Shown: positions 33,407 to 44,573 of the stretch, one piece after another
Layout: the number at the start of each line of letters is the position of its first letter
Position numbering within the stretch: position 1 is the first letter of the stretch
Assembly (NCBI GenBank): GCA_024347235.1
Contig: AP025283.1
Coordinates: 558,001 to 622,000 of the forward strand
Direction of reading: 5' to 3'
Source of the DNA: Aliamphritea spongicola
GTDB taxonomy: Bacteria; Pseudomonadota; Gammaproteobacteria; Pseudomonadales; Balneatricaceae
DNA length: 64,000 nucleotides
Made by a program: the position numbers and the translations under genes
Notes under the pieces: generated by a model
What the model saw: the letters and a program-made list of their open reading frames with translations, nothing else
Databases searched by the model: none
Told to the model about the DNA's origin: nothing

Positions 33407-35423
33407 TTAAGCGTGGATTTTTGAACGTAACAGGAGAAAAATGAAGTAGCAGCCGCCTAATGCTGAAGCAAGGGTACCCGCAGCGATCTGGCCAGGGTAG
33501 ACAAGGTTTCGTCCCAGCCAGTCTGCCAGCATGAGCAGGCTGGCACCGAGTAACGCAGCAGTAACTAGCTGACTGCGTGCTGACTGTGCCCCGGACAGAC
33601 GTGCGAGATGCGGTGCCAGCAGGCCAATAAATCCGATGGGTCCTAATATCGCAGTAACCAGTGCGCAGGATAACGCAACCAGAGATAAAAGTGCCCAGGT
33701 ACTGGTGGTGACAGGCATGCCTCTTCCCAGTGCCAGCGGTTTACCGATACTCAGCAGGGTCAGCCAGCGGCTACAGAGCAGAGCTGCTAGTAGTATCAGT
33801 AAGCTTCCGGCCAGTAAAACAGCGGCTTGAGTTGCTTCCACCCGATAAGTGCTGCCCGCCAGCCAGGCCAGAATGGCATAGACATTCTCATTGCCGTTGG
33901 CCAGTGCAAACTGTATTAAGGCTTCTACCAGCGCGGTAAGGGAAATACCCAGCAGGACAATCGCTGCGGGCGAAAATTGCTGCCGTTTAGCCAGAACTAA
34001 CAATATCAGCAGCAGGCCTGCACTCCCCGCCAGTGCGATAACAGGTCCTGCACTGGTCAGAGGCTCGCCGAAAATAAGCGTATAGAGAACCAGTGCAGCA
34101 CTGGCACCGGCGGATACCCCCAGAAGATCCGGGCTGGCAAGCGGGTTGTAAATCAGGCGTTGCAGTAGGGTACCTGCTACAGCCATGGTAATACCAGCGG
34201 CAAGGGCCGCGACAATACGGGAGAGCGTAGCTGCCATTGTGCATTGTCTGGCAAACGCCATTGCCAGAACTCACCGTTATTGCTGAATACGCTGGCCACA
34301 ATGAAGCTGCAGACAGTCACTGATACCAGCAATAGCCAGTGTTTTGCCCGTATCCGTCTGAAGGGCAATGCCTGCAAACTGAGTTGATCTTCCGCGCGCA
34401 TTTTTTCAGGGCCAGCGCGATAAGAACCGGTGCACCGCAAATAGCAGTAGCTGTTCCGGTCGGGATGATTTCTATTGTCCAGAGGCTTATTAACCGGGCG
34501 AACAGGTCAGCAAAAGGAGTAACAACGCCCCCATAATGGTACTGAACCAGAGTTGATCTTTTGCCGTCCGGGCACCGCACAGGCGGGTAATGTTAGGGGC
34601 GATTAAACCAATGAAACTGATGATACCTACTGCAGTAACCGATGCTGAAACCAACCAGAGTGTGGCAGCAAACAGTATCAGCAGAGCCGGTGTGACGCTT
34701 AATCCACGTGCACCGGCGCCCTGCTGACCCAGTTTCAGTAGCTGAAGTAAGCGGGGAGCAAAGACCAGAATCGGTAATGCAATCAGCAGTTTAGGCGCCA
34801 GCCAGCCCAACCATTGCCAGTCATTCTGTGCCAGATCACCGGCCCCCAGATGAACAGTTGTTTAGCGTACTGATCACGCAGCAGGATGATGGCGCTGGTG
34901 ATCGATCCCAGCAGTATGTTGACAGCCATACCGGCAAGAATCACCGGTAGCCCTGCCAGTTGCCGGATACCGGCGATGGTCAGTACCAGCCCCATTGAAA
35001 GTAATGATCCGGTCATGACCAGCAGCGAAGTAGTATCCGGAGCCAGACTGGGAAACCAGACGCTGACGATAATCAGTGCCAGCCAGGCACCCGAAGAGGT
35101 TCCCAGCGTAAGCGGTGATAGCAGTGGGTTACGGGTTACCTGTTGCAACATACTGCCCGCCAGCCCCAATGTGGCACCGACTATAAGGGCCATGGCCAGG
35201 CGAGGCAGGGTGGCAAACAGGTAGACGAATTCCTGAAACTGTTCCGGTGTCCGACCAGTGATCAGTAACCATTGCTGGTGGAGAGATAAGGGGTATCCAG
35301 TTGCAGGTAACCGCTACCAGTCAGCAGCAGTATTAACAGGCAGATCGGGTAGCGTTGCTGAAACAAAACAGCTTGCCAGGCCGTTTTCTGACGCGGAGGC
35401 ATTGTTGATATTCCGGATGTCAT
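33407..35423 (-). CDS. fhuB: Fused iron-siderophore ABC permease, FhuB type
   Basis: Two FecCD-type permease halves in one chain of about 673 residues, as in E. coli FhuB. The first half has GLAGSMLQQVTRNPLLSPLTLGTSSGAW, the second AVAGTLLQRLIYNPLASPDLLGVSAGAS. Each also has a GxxGFIGLxAPHxxR-type segment (GIISFIGLIAPNITR and GPIGFIGLLAPHLAR) that contacts the ATPase. Roughly four lost bases (near 35270, 34848, 34497, 34405 and around 34225) split it. It is the last gene of the receptor-fhuF-fhuC-fhuD-fhuB operon. Confidence 0.85.
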
Positions 35424-36341
35424 TGGGCGCTCCCGGAGGCTGTTGAGGAGCGATTGCCAGCAAGCTGTCTGCCAGCGCTTGTGCCAGATACTTCAGTGAA
35501 ATGGCACCTCCGTATGTCCAGGTAGAGGAACGGCCCTGATGCGGCCTTTCCGGACAAAGGGCATTGCCTGCCAGAGCCTGGAGGCTTCAAGTTTTGGCCA
35601 TTGAGCAAAGGGTTCAAAATACAGCACTGTGCCCTGTTGGATTTTGCTAAGGTCAAGCACCCGTTTCTGAACCAGGCCCCACTGGCTGTTAGGCTGCGGA
35701 AGTGCGGAGGTTATCCCTAACTGTTCCAGCGCATACTGACTCATAGAATTATCGCCATAGATATACACTGAAGAAGGATTCGAAAAGCGTACTGTTGTGA
35801 CCAGTGGAAGCTGCTCAGGATAGGCCTTTTCCAGCTGCTGGCGCAGGCGGCTGAATGTATGGTTCATTTCCTGCAGCCGCGATTCGGCAAGTGCTTCCTT
35901 ACCGAGCAGGTGGGCCAGTTGTCGGTATACATCAATCGCGGCCAGAGGGTTACTGTGGTCAGCGCTGAACGTTTTGAAATAGATTACCGGTGCAATTTTC
36001 TCAAGCCGGGGAAGTAAACTGCTGTGTACTTCATTGATCAGTATGAGATCCGGCTTCAGTTGAATCAGTTTTTCCAGATTAGGCTCACTGCGGCTGCCCA
36101 GTTCTTCTATGCCTGCCGGTAATGCCGGTTGCCGCACCCAGATGCTATAGCCCGCCTGATCAGTCATCGCCAGTGGCTTGGTATTCAGTTCCAGCAGTTG
36201 TTCGGTGAGTGTCCAGTTAAGGCTGGCAATGCGCTGGGGAACGGTTTGGAAAGTCTGTGGCCCGCGGCTGTCAGTAATTGTGATGGCAGCCTGAAGGGCG
36301 CTGCTGAAACTGAGCAAACCGATGAGCAGATACTTTAGCAT
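35420..36341 (-). CDS. fhuD: Iron-siderophore periplasmic binding protein, FhuD type
   Basis: Signal peptide (MLKYLLIGLLSFSSALQA), then VPQRIASLNWTLTEQLLEL, LGSRSEPNLEKLIQLKPDLILI and FKTFSADHSNP, typical of class III binding proteins for ferric siderophores. About 305 residues. One base is lost near 35528. The exact C-terminus is unclear, but the gene should end at or near the fhuB start. Its ATG overlaps the fhuC stop. Confidence 0.82.
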
Positions 36342-37095
36342 ACGATTGCCACCTTATGATCATGGCGATTAAGCAGTTCGATATTGATGTTGAACAGATC
36401 GCTTAATGACTGCTGATCTGCAAACTGGCTGATGTCTCCCTGAAAGGCAGGGCTGCCATTTTTCAGCGCAATGACCTGGCTGGCAAAACGTAGCGCAAGA
36501 TTAATATCATGGAGGACCAGAATGACACCTCGGTTGTGCTGCAAATGCAGGTTCTTCAGCATGCTCAGTAATTCATACTGATGGGCGAGATCGAGAGCAG
36601 CAGTGGGTTCGTCCAGTATCAGCAGTGGGGATTCCTGCGCGAGCAGCATGGCTATCCAGGCTCGCTGGCGTTCGCCGCCTGAGAGCTGATCAACCAGAGT
36701 ATCTGCGAAATCAGCCACACCGGTCTGTTCCATTGCGTGTGTGATTGTCTGTTCGTCCTTTGCGGTATATCTGCCGAGTAATCCCCGCCAGGGGAAGCGA
36801 CCGAGACGAACTAACTCTTTGACTGTCAGCCCTGGAGCCTCCGGTAAATGTTGGGGCAGATAGGTAATTTCTCTTGCCAATTGCCGTTGCTTCAGGCTGT
36901 TCAGAGGGCGCCATTGAACTGAATATTCCCCTGGTCAGGAACGGCTTGCCGGGCGAGTAAATTCAGTAACGTGGATTTGCCTGAGCCATTATGGCCGAGC
37001 AACAGTGTAAAGCTGTCTGTAGCCAGTTGCAGGGTATCTATATTCAGAATATGCCGGCCGTTGCGGTGAACCCGGATATCATTCAGTTCAAACAT
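36335..37095 (-). CDS. fhuC: Iron-siderophore ABC transporter ATPase, FhuC type
   Basis: Walker A GHNGSGKST (residues 34-42), Q-loop ITYLPQHLPEAPGLTV, signature LSGGERQR and Walker B LLILDEP with the H-loop VLHDINLALRFA. About 254 residues. One base is lost near 36906 (reads FNGAPLNSLKQRQLA when repaired). Overlaps fhuD by seven bases (ATGCTAA). Confidence 0.9.
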
Positions 37096-37110
37096 ATTAA
37101 TTATCCACTC

Positions 37111-37845
37111 TCATGCCGCTGAAAGCGGAGTCGGTCGGGGACAGTTGGTACACAGCTCGCCGTCATGCCGGCGATAGTGCATGCAGCAACTCAGTCGGGT
37201 TATATGTAAGTTTGCGTCGGTTTGCATACCCCGGGAGGCAGTTCGGTTGCTTCGAGCCAGAGAGGCAACTGGGCGCGGATATCAACCTCACTGATCAGAC
37301 CTGAAACCGATGGAACTCTGGCGAGTGCGCTGACCAGTTGATCACTGAGCAGTGCTCTGGCCAGCCTGGGGCGTAAGGTACATACCTGCTGCAGTTGTTC
37401 CAGCAGTGAGGTGACAAGTGTGTTGAGCTCCCGGCCAGCACGGACAATCAGCTGAGCATGGCTTCCCTGAACCAGCAGCCTGCCGGCAGCGAATAGCCGG
37501 CGACAATGCCTTTATCCAGTCTTTGGGTTAGCTGCTGTAATGGTGGAATCGCTGACAGTCCATATACCGCTGTGACGGCAATCAGTACCGGTTGCCAGAT
37601 CAGTAATTCCCAGCTGCGCACTGACCAGTAACTGCGGCCTGCTTCCGGAAAGTGTTTTTGCCAGTATGCATGGAGTGCCTGCAAACTTGTCAGAGGTGTC
37701 TGGTGGCCGGAAATGACAAAGGTTTCCGGGGGCTGATACAGCCCCGCAGGGCAGGGTTGAGCTGTTCAGTAATACTGAACAGTTGTTGGTGCAGATCTTC
37801 CGGTGGCTGGCCACCGGAAGGTTTGCTGATTGCTTTAGAACTCAT
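37111..37845 (-). CDS. fhuF: FhuF-type siderophore-iron reductase
   Basis: The C-terminus has CCMHYRRHDGELCTNC, the C-C-x10-C-x2-C iron-sulfur motif of FhuF. These cytoplasmic [2Fe-2S] proteins reduce the imported ferric siderophore to release iron. About 246 residues. Several lost bases (near 37737, 37460 and 37205) hide the frame. The start overlaps the receptor stop by 11 bases. Lying between the receptor and the ATPase, it completes an import-and-release pathway. Confidence 0.82.
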
Positions 37846-39983
37846 ATTTAAGGGTGGCTTCCAGTGTTCGGTCAGCGCCAAACCAGCAGTTATTCGCGTC
37901 ATAACAGCTGACATTACGTTTATCGAACAGGTTGTTTACAGACAGGTTGAAACTGGTGCCCTCAAGGCTGCTGTTATAAGCCCCCAGGTCCAGATTGACG
38001 GCCAGATCTACCAGGGTGTATGCCGGCAACTCGCGGCTGTTGGTTTCATCCAGCTGTGTTTTACCGATATAGCGGATACCAGAACCCAGACGTACGGCGT
38101 TACTCAGTTGGTAGTTTGTCCACAGCGTGGCTTTACTTTCCGGTACCCAGACAGGGGTTTTACCTTTCAGGCCCTTGTTGTCTTTAGTGAACTCCATGTC
38201 CAGAACGGTGGCGGTGAAGTCCAGTCTGAGTTTATCTGTCAGGTCGCTGCTGATTTCGAACTCAAGGCCCTGAGAGCGCACTTCACCTGCCTGAATCTGA
38301 TCGTAGGCACTGCCGGAAGGGTCACGGGTCAGAACGTTATCTTTTATGATGCGGAAGGCTGACAGGGTCATATTTGTATCGTCGCCCAGAGGTGCGAATT
38401 TAATACCTGTTTCCCACTGATGGCTGGTGGCGGGTTTGAAGGTTTTGCCGTTGCGGTCACTGCCGCTCACCGGTTCAAAACTTTCGGCATAGCTGACGAA
38501 CGGAGCGATGCCGTTTTCAAAGTTATAAAGTGCGCCAATTCGGCCGGAAAAGTTGGTCTGGTCAACGTTGTTGTCAACGGCGGCATTATATTTACGGCCC
38601 TTTTCCGTTGATTCAAAGTCGTCGTAGCGCCCGCCGGCGATAACCACCCAGTTACCAATACGAATCTGATCCTGCAGATAGACGCCGATTTGTTTACGGT
38701 CGATATCAAAGTCACTGCTATAGACGGTATTGCTCAGAGTCATCCCTGGGTTGATCTGATGATGATCAGGGGCAAACAGGTCAATCGACGGCGCAACATC
38801 ATCTTCATATTTAATTCTGGATTCGAGCTTCTGAATATCGACCCCGGCAAGCAGGTTATGCTCAACCTTGCCCCACTGAAGGTTACCGGATAACTGATTA
38901 TCGACGGTATAGCCTTTGGAGGTTTCGTCAGTCAGGTAGGCACGCCGGTTCAGTGTTCGGTTATCTGCAGCCAAGCCGGTGTTGTAGGTGTTTTTCTGCA
39001 GTGCATCAGCGTTCATAAAACGGGCATTCTGCAGGAAGCTCCATTCGTCGTTGAATGTATGGCTGAGTTTGTAGCCCAGCAGGGTGACATCCCGCTCGTA
39101 AACGTTCCAGTTAGCATCGCCAGCGTAGCTTGACGTGGAGAGTTTGCCGTTAGGGTTACTGAATACAGAGCCGGCAGCCGGGACGGTATTATAGATACCG
39201 GCAGACGGGTCTTTCTGTCGGTAAAGGTTCAGATTAAGCAGGGTTTGATCCGTCAGTTGCCAGTCGACCGAGCCTGTTATCAGATAACGTTCTTCATCAG
39301 CAGTTACTGCTTGACTGTCTTTTACGGGTCAGCCCGGTGAATGTATATGACAGGTCATCTCGTCCGGCGAGGCTGCCGGTTTTGTTGATAGTAGTTTGCT
39401 GCAGGTTATCACTGCCGACAGTGGCGGAAATGCTGCCGGTTTCTTCATGGCTTGGTTGTTTGGCGATGATATTGACCATCCCGCCTGGCGGCATAGCACC
39501 GTACAGAACGGACGTCGGACCTTTGAATATTTCGATCTGCTCGATCGCTGCGGCATCAATCTGTGGCTGCAGGTTCCAGTCGTTGTATAGCAGCTGCAAA
39601 CCGTCGTAAAAATTTTGTGCGTTATCAAAACCGCGGATCGTAAACTGATCCATTCTGACGACACTGCCGCCGCGAAGCTCAGTATTCACGCCCGGGGTGT
39701 AACGCATTGCTTCATTGATTGAACTCACGCCACGCAGATCGAGTGTTTCGCGATCAATAATACTGATCCCCTGAGGTGTTTCCTCAGGCTCCAGTGATGA
39801 TTTAGTACCTGTATTACGATATGTCTGTGCAGTGATGACAACGTCATCCTGCTGTTCCAGTACCTGACTATCTGAGGAGTCTGCAGCTTGAACCATTGCA
39901 GGCAGTGCGGCTGCGGTTGCCAGTACGAGCAGATGTCGTGCAACCGGCACGGACGGAAGTTGAGTAGAGCCTGTAGACAGCAT
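37835..39983 (-). CDS. TonB-dependent siderophore receptor
   Basis: Outer-membrane receptor of about 717 residues. A signal peptide (to AMVQA) is followed by a TonB-box-like DDVVITAQ and a plug domain (EETPQGISIIDRETL, MRYTPGV, FTIRGF, DWNLQPQIDAAAIEQIEIFKGPTS, GGMVNIIAK). The beta-barrel ends in a terminal aromatic residue (LEATLKYEF). It matches the FhuA/FpvA-like siderophore class. One lost base near 39313 breaks the frame. First gene of the uptake operon, downstream of an AraC regulator and a Fur-like site. Confidence 0.88.
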
Positions 39984-40013
39984 GGTGTTACCTGATTCAC
40001 AGAAAATGTTTAT

Positions 40014-40035
40014 TAAAAAGAACGATTCTTATTTC
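40014..40035 (-). promoter_or_regulatory. Possible Fur-type operator upstream of the receptor gene
   Basis: The minus strand reads AAATAAGAATCGTTCTTTTT, with arms AAGAA / TTCTT, about 30 bases before the receptor start. It resembles a degenerate Fur box. Inference from sequence and context. Confidence 0.45.
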
Positions 40036-40092
40036 TGGGAATGGTAATGAGTTGAAATACTCCGGACTTAACCATTTGGTGCAAGTTGCTGA

Positions 40093-41061
40093 TCAGAACT
40101 GAAGAGCCTTGTCGGCGAGTTTTACAGGTACCCAGTATTCCATGTAGGCATCATCACTGCCCGGGTCGAAGTTTCGGCCATACAGTTCAAGGTCAAACCC
40201 GTTAATACCCTGATATCCGGATTCTGGCAGCCAGTAAAACAGGAACCACTCGAGGGTTTTATCAAAGTCTTTAATATGACCTTTATAGGGAATAACAGCG
40301 TATGTTTGTTCCGGAATCCGGATTGTCTGAAGTACAGCGCTAATGCCTGGAGCAGGGTTCTCAAAGCAGGCCCAGTAGGGAATGTTATTGGCTGTTTCTT
40401 CCGTATTAAGGTCAATGACCCCGATATTGTCGAAACGGCAAAATGTATCCATCGGGACATAACGGGCCAGATTCATCCAGATTTCGGGGATAACCTTTTC
40501 GTAGTTGGGCTTTGCTGAGAAAAGTCCGTTGAAGTAGCCACGTACACCCTGTAGTTCAAACGAAGGACGGGTTTCAATTTTGACCTGTAATAATTTCGGT
40601 GGCAGCTCCGCTTTAATCCGGTCTGGCCGGCTTAGAGAGCGGTTGGCGCAGCCCCTGAAATACTCCTCGCTTTCGGTATGTACCCGGCGTGCACTCATAT
40701 TCTTTGCGGAAACTGCGGTTAAAGCTGATTTCTGATTCAAATCCGCAACTAAGAGCGATATCAAGATGGCGGCGAGGAGTTGTGAGCAGTAATCTCGCGG
40801 CAGTACTCAGACGAATCCCGCGCACATACTGAGCAACGCTCATGCCAGTTTCTTTCATGAATACGCGCTGGAACTGCCAGCGTGACCAGCAGCTTTTTCT
40901 GCAAGTGTATCCACTGTCAGGGGCTGGTCCAGATTGGCTTCAATATAATTCAGCGCTTGCTGAATACGTGCTATCTGCGGGGTATTGTGAAGAAAAGCTG
41001 GAGTTGCCACGGTACGGATCTCACTGAAACTGTCTTGAAGATATTTAGCCAACCCTGGCAC
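40093..41061 (-). CDS. AraC-family regulator with C-terminal GyrI-like effector domain
   Basis: The N-terminal AraC DNA-binding domain (RIQQALNYIEANLDQPLTVDTLAEKAG, VFMKETGMSVAQYVRGIRLS, IALSCGFESEISFNRSFRKEY) precedes a C-terminal GyrI-like/Rob-type ligand-binding domain (ETRPSFELQGVRGYFNGL ... GFDLELYGRNF ... MEYWVPVKL). About 325 residues. Frame breaks near 40880, 40680-40700 and 40610 are lost bases. It precedes the siderophore operon on the same strand and has a Fur box upstream, so it is probably its iron-responsive co-activator. Confidence 0.82.
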
Positions 41062-41117
41062 TGCTTGTTTTTGATCAGAAACTGAAGGGCGATAGTAGCG
41101 GGTTTATAAATTAATGT

Positions 41118-41138
41118 AAATGAGAATAGTTATTATTT
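41118..41138. promoter_or_regulatory. Fur box upstream of the AraC regulator
   Basis: AAATGAGAATAGTTATTATT closely resembles the Fur consensus (GATAATGATAATCATTATC), 57 bases before the regulator start at 41061. It implies iron repression by Fur, itself encoded at 59541. Confidence 0.7.
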
Positions 41139-41256
41139 GATGTGGGTTGTAAGTGAGATTTGCAGGTCCTTAACCGGGCGGGTTTGTCTGTACAATCTGT
41201 CAGACCCCAAATAAGCTTAAAGGCGCTTACTAAGGGTGAATATTGAGGCGATGTAT

Positions 41257-41714
41257 ATGCAATACTGGTTGTTTAAATCTGAACCTGATGCATTCAGTAT
41301 CGATGATCTGGCTGCAATGCCTGATCAGACAGAGCATTGGGACGGAATCCGTAATTACCAGGCCCGGAATTTCTTACGGGATGAAGTGAAACAGGGTGAT
41401 CAGGTGTTTTTATCATTCCAGCTGTAAAGACGTGGGGATAGTGGGTGTTGCCGAAGTCGTAAGAGAAAGCTATCCGGACCACACTCAGTTTGATCCTGAA
41501 TCAAAGTATTATGACCCGAAGTCATCGCCGGATAACCCCGCTGGATGATGGTCGATATTAAGCTAAAGCAAAAGTTCAGTAAGATCCTGTCTCTGAAAAC
41601 CATTAAAGCGATGCCTGAAATCACCGAAATTGGTTTGGTCAAAAGGGGCATCGATTATCGATCATGCCTGTGACGGACGTTGAGTGGAACTTGTTGATGG
41701 AAAAAGCCGGTTGA
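41257..41714 (+). CDS. EVE-domain protein
   Basis: Starts MQYWLFKSEPDAFSIDDL and continues WDGIRNYQARNFLRDEVKQGDQVFFYHSS, the opening of EVE (PUA-like) proteins, which bind modified bases. The rest includes VGVAEVVRESYPD and the VDIKLKQKFSKILSL stretch. About 153 residues. Three lost bases (near 41409, 41540, 41646) split it. I chose ATG 41257, 8 bases after GAGG; ATG 41251 is equally in frame. EVE genes occur widely as housekeeping genes and also in defence loci; here it was the chromosomal neighbour of ssrA before the element inserted. Confidence 0.82.
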
Positions 41715-41910
41715 GCTGGTTTTATCTTCTTTGTCCGGTGAGAGGTCTCTGAGGTACGCAGATATTCTGTAGGTGAATTTGTGGCGGGTATTATTCGTCG
41801 CTTCGCGCCTCCCCTTCGGGTTGCTGCAAAAGCGCAGCAATATGTCGCTTCGCTCGGTTCGAACCTGCTCCGAGGGTGTTTCAAGCTGCTCAACAATAAC
41901 AGTAGTGCAT

Positions 41911-41949
41911 AAAAACGCCCCACAGGAACAGCGCCTGTGGGGCGTTTTT
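41911..41949. terminator. Strong bidirectional terminator, original ssrA terminator
   Basis: An 11-bp perfect stem (CGCCCCACAGG / CCTGTGGGGCG) flanked by A5 and T5. On the minus strand it lies just beyond the sequence that repeats the ssrA 3' end, so before insertion of the element it should have terminated ssrA. It can also serve the EVE gene on the plus strand. Confidence 0.9.
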
Positions 41950-41953
41950 ATGC

Positions 41954-41983
41954 ATTTGGTGGAGGTGGCGGGTTTCGAACCCG
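41954..41983. repeat. attL: copy of the ssrA 3' end
   Basis: 30 bases starting ATTTGGTGGAGGTGGCGGG and ending in CGAACCCG, identical to 57056-57085. Includes the T-arm and acceptor end of tmRNA without the rest of the gene. Confidence 0.93.
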
Positions 41984-42370
41984 TTCAATAGCCCCTTTAA
42001 ACTACATAACTAGCTGAAATTATTAAGGTTATTGTGTTTCAGCTAACTATCTATCAGTACTTTTTAGGTGCGATGTGGACACTTTGTGGTCACTTCCGGG
42101 TGCATAAATTCAAACTTCACGGTGGGCAGGTCTTACAAGGATGCTCCTTAGAATTAGAAGAGTTTTTGTGTCTGCTAAAGGTTGGTCCTATGAAAATCTC
42201 TACCGCGATGTCAGGAAGCCGCATAAAGCTGATTTAAAGATGATGGGATAGATGAATTCGGAGTGTACATCTGTTTACTCAATATAAGTCAGAACTTTTT
42301 TAATTCTTCGTTGTCGCCAAAAATGTTGAGCTGTTATAGAATCCGGATTTTATTATTGACTCCTCTATTT
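41984..42370. other. Left end of the element, no supported gene
   Basis: 387 bases. An open frame of 67 codons at 42034-42237 has no convincing start signal or family and is not called. The minus-strand gene that follows ends at 42371. Confidence 0.45.
42011..42045. repeat. 9-bp inverted repeat inside attL end
   Basis: Arms TAGCTGAAA (42011-42019) and TTTCAGCTA (42037-42045), perfect. It lies 28 bases inside attL and is a candidate recombinase or excisionase site. Confidence 0.55.
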
Positions 42371-43057
42371 TTAGGCCGCTAATGTTAGAATTTTTATATT
42401 TAGACTGTCGATGGTTGAGTTTTTAATAAAGCTTCCACCTCTTACGTTGCCTAACCTAGTTTCTCCGCTTAGCTTACTATTTGAAACCCTTATAAAGGTA
42501 TGGTCATCAGGATCGGATGTGAATATTGATGTGTTGTTTAAGGATGTGTCATTTAAAAATATTTTTAAGTTATATTTAGACCTGATTGTAAGTTTATTGA
42601 TTGTGGAATGTGAAATTATAGTATCAAGGCTTATTATGGTTGCATCATTTAAGTTGATACTGCTTATATGTAAATCGCTTAATATGCGTGATTTCTTGTT
42701 TCTAATATATAACTGTCTTATATTAAGCTGTGTTTGTCGTTCCTTTCCTAAAGTATATGAAAGTGATTTAACAACTTTTTCTGCATTTTCTTTGCTCGTC
42801 TTTCTCCATTCGGTAGGGGTAAATAAGTTTGGCTCTCTAATGTTTAAGAAGTGATCTAAATTGATCTCTTCTAATGAGAATATTAGTTTGTCTTCATTGG
42901 TAGAGAGAATGCTGTTTATTATATTAGTTGTTCTTTGTTCAGATAAACTTACTGATGTCGTGTATTCGGTAAATGTTGCAGTAAAAACTGTGAGATAAAA
43001 CGCAGAAAAAGAGATGATGAATTTAAATGCATTGGGTCCGGTAAAAACTGCAATCAA
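42371..43057 (-). CDS. Hypothetical membrane-anchored protein
   Basis: 228 residues, not recognised. One hydrophobic segment near the N-terminus (FKFIISFSAFYLTVFTATF) is followed by a charged region. A C-terminal third rich in Asn, Ser, Thr and Ile, with repeated short beta-type units (INLNDATI, TSLNNTSIF, STIDSLNIKIL), suggests a pentapeptide-repeat-like or beta-solenoid end. AT-rich, unlike the host genes. It lies between attL and the integrase on the integrase strand, a usual cargo position. Confidence 0.6.
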   Translation of the reverse strand: MIAVFTGPNAFKFIISFSAFYLTVFTATFTEYTTSVSLSEQRTTNIINSILSTNEDKLIFSLEEINLDHFLNIREPNLFTPTEWRKTSKENAEKVVKSLSYTLGKERQTQLNIRQLYIRNKKSRILSDLHISSINLNDATIISLDTIISHSTINKLTIRSKYNLKIFLNDTSLNNTSIFTSDPDDHTFIRVSNSKLSGETRLGNVRGGSFIKNSTIDSLNIKILTLAA

Positions 43058-43165
43058 CTGAATTATGTTTCTGTGAAATATATCCAGAAGTTTTTAATAA
43101 CTATAATGAGTTCAATTCTTGTTAAGGATATTATATTTTGATTTTTATTTATGAGAGTGTAATTT

Positions 43166-43593
43166 TTAGTGGTAACTACCTTTTTTAAGGCCGTATAATA
43201 CCAAGATTATTTGAAACAAAGATATAAATAAATAATCATAGAAAGTTGATGCCTTTACTAATGGTTCTAGTACTTTATGTATGGGTAAGGTTAAGTTGAT
43301 GCCAATGTGAGTGGATAAGGCTGTGCATAATATTAAGTAAGTGGGAAAAAGATACAAGTGAGAACTGTATAAGAGTATGAGCTAGTATGTTTTATTCGAT
43401 ATATGAAAAGTTGTGGGAGGATGAGAGATAATGTTGTGATAATATATAGTATTGCTAATTTTATTGCTATTGGTTCCGGGTTGGATAATAACTCAGTAAG
43501 TAATTCCAGTGATGAATAGAATATTAAAGCTATTGCAGATAGGGTGAAGTATCTGATTTTGTAATCTACATATAGTTGATAAATATTATTCAT
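43166..43593 (-). CDS. Small integral membrane protein of the element
   Basis: About 142 residues with four predicted membrane spans (YFTLSAIALIFYSSLELL, IKLAILYIITTLSLILPQLF, FFPTYLILCTALS, YLFISLFQIILVLYGLK). One lost T near 43350 separates the halves. Family not recognised. Its ATG overlaps the integrase stop (ATGA), so the two are translationally coupled. Confidence 0.6.
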
Positions 43594-44562
43594 GGCTGCA
43601 CTCTCATCGGGCTTAATTGTACCGCATCCTGTAAATGATCAGGTGCTAGGTGGGCGTAGCGCATCGTCATATTGATCGTGCTGTGTCCCAGGATCTTTTG
43701 CAGGGTGAGGATGTTGCCGCCGTTCATCATGAAGTGGCTGGCGAAGGTATGACGCAGTACATGTGATGCCTGACCTTTAGGTAGTTCGATACTGGTTTTA
43801 TCCAGTGCCCTGTTGAAGGCCGACAGTGAGAAGCCAAATAGCTTATCTTCATTTCGTTTCAGTATTTCCTGTTCAAGTTCCTGTGATATCGGTATGAAGC
43901 GGTTTTTACCGCTTTTCGTATCGGTGAACTGGATCTGTCCGTTTCTTATATGACGTTTCTGCAGTGACTGGGCTTCGCCCCAGCGACAGCCTGTTGATAA
44001 GCAGATTTTACTGATCAGCAGAGCGTCAGGGTGTTTGATAGTGCTTAACAGTTCTTCGATCTGTTCAGTAGTCAGGTAGGCTAGTTCGGTTTCTGGAATC
44101 TTGATGGGTTTAACGCCTTCAAGTGGGTTCTGGTAGTTAATAACCTTAGTGCTGATCAGTTCGTTATAGATGGCCTTCAAGTACGTCAGGTGATTATTTA
44201 ACGTCTTTGGCTTACAGCCTTCCTGCAACTTAGCGTTACGGTATTCAAGGAATGTATCGGGAGAGAGCTTGGCGGCTTTAGGGTTACTCATCACTAAAGC
44301 CATCGCATCAGCTGCACGTTTACGCCGGCTTCCATCTCTGAGATTGATACCGTGATTGTTGTACCAGATTTCTATCAAATCTTTTAACCGCCGGGTATCA
44401 CCATTCGGGTTCCAGGCTTTACCTTGGGCTGCTAAAGATTTGATGTGTAGCTCGTATCGTTGTGCTTCAGATTTGGTATCAAATTTTTACGCAGACGCGG
44501 GCCGTCTAGTCCTGTCGGACGGATGTCTAAAAGCCATTTATTTTTAACTTAATTAGACTCAT
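43590..44562 (-). CDS. int: Tyrosine recombinase (integrase)
   Basis: About 325 residues. The N-terminal arm-binding part (KNKWLLDIRPTGLDGPRLRKKFDTKSEA) appears after restoring lost bases near 44548 and 44490. It is followed by a SAM-like core (TFLEYRNAKLQEGCKPKTLNNHLTYLKAIYNEL). The catalytic domain has STGCRWGEAQSL (Arg), TKSGKNRFIPIS (Lys), HVLRHTFASHF (His, Arg), LGHSTINMTMRYAHL (His, Tyr). All catalytic residues are present. It should catalyse recombination at the ssrA site. Similarity is to phage-type integrases with a short alternative N-terminal domain. Confidence 0.92.
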
Positions 44563-44573
44563 TGTATATTATT

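Noticed and set aside
41954..41983. A tRNA gene at 41954, because of the TTCGAA T-arm-like sequence
   Set aside because: Only the 3' end of tmRNA is present, with no D-arm or anticodon arm; it is the duplicated attachment site.
41773..41991. 72-residue open frame over the EVE downstream region
   Set aside because: It runs through the perfect terminator and into attL; chance open frame.
42034..42237. 67-residue open frame next to attL
   Set aside because: No ribosome site or family features, overlaps the inverted repeat; not supported as a gene.
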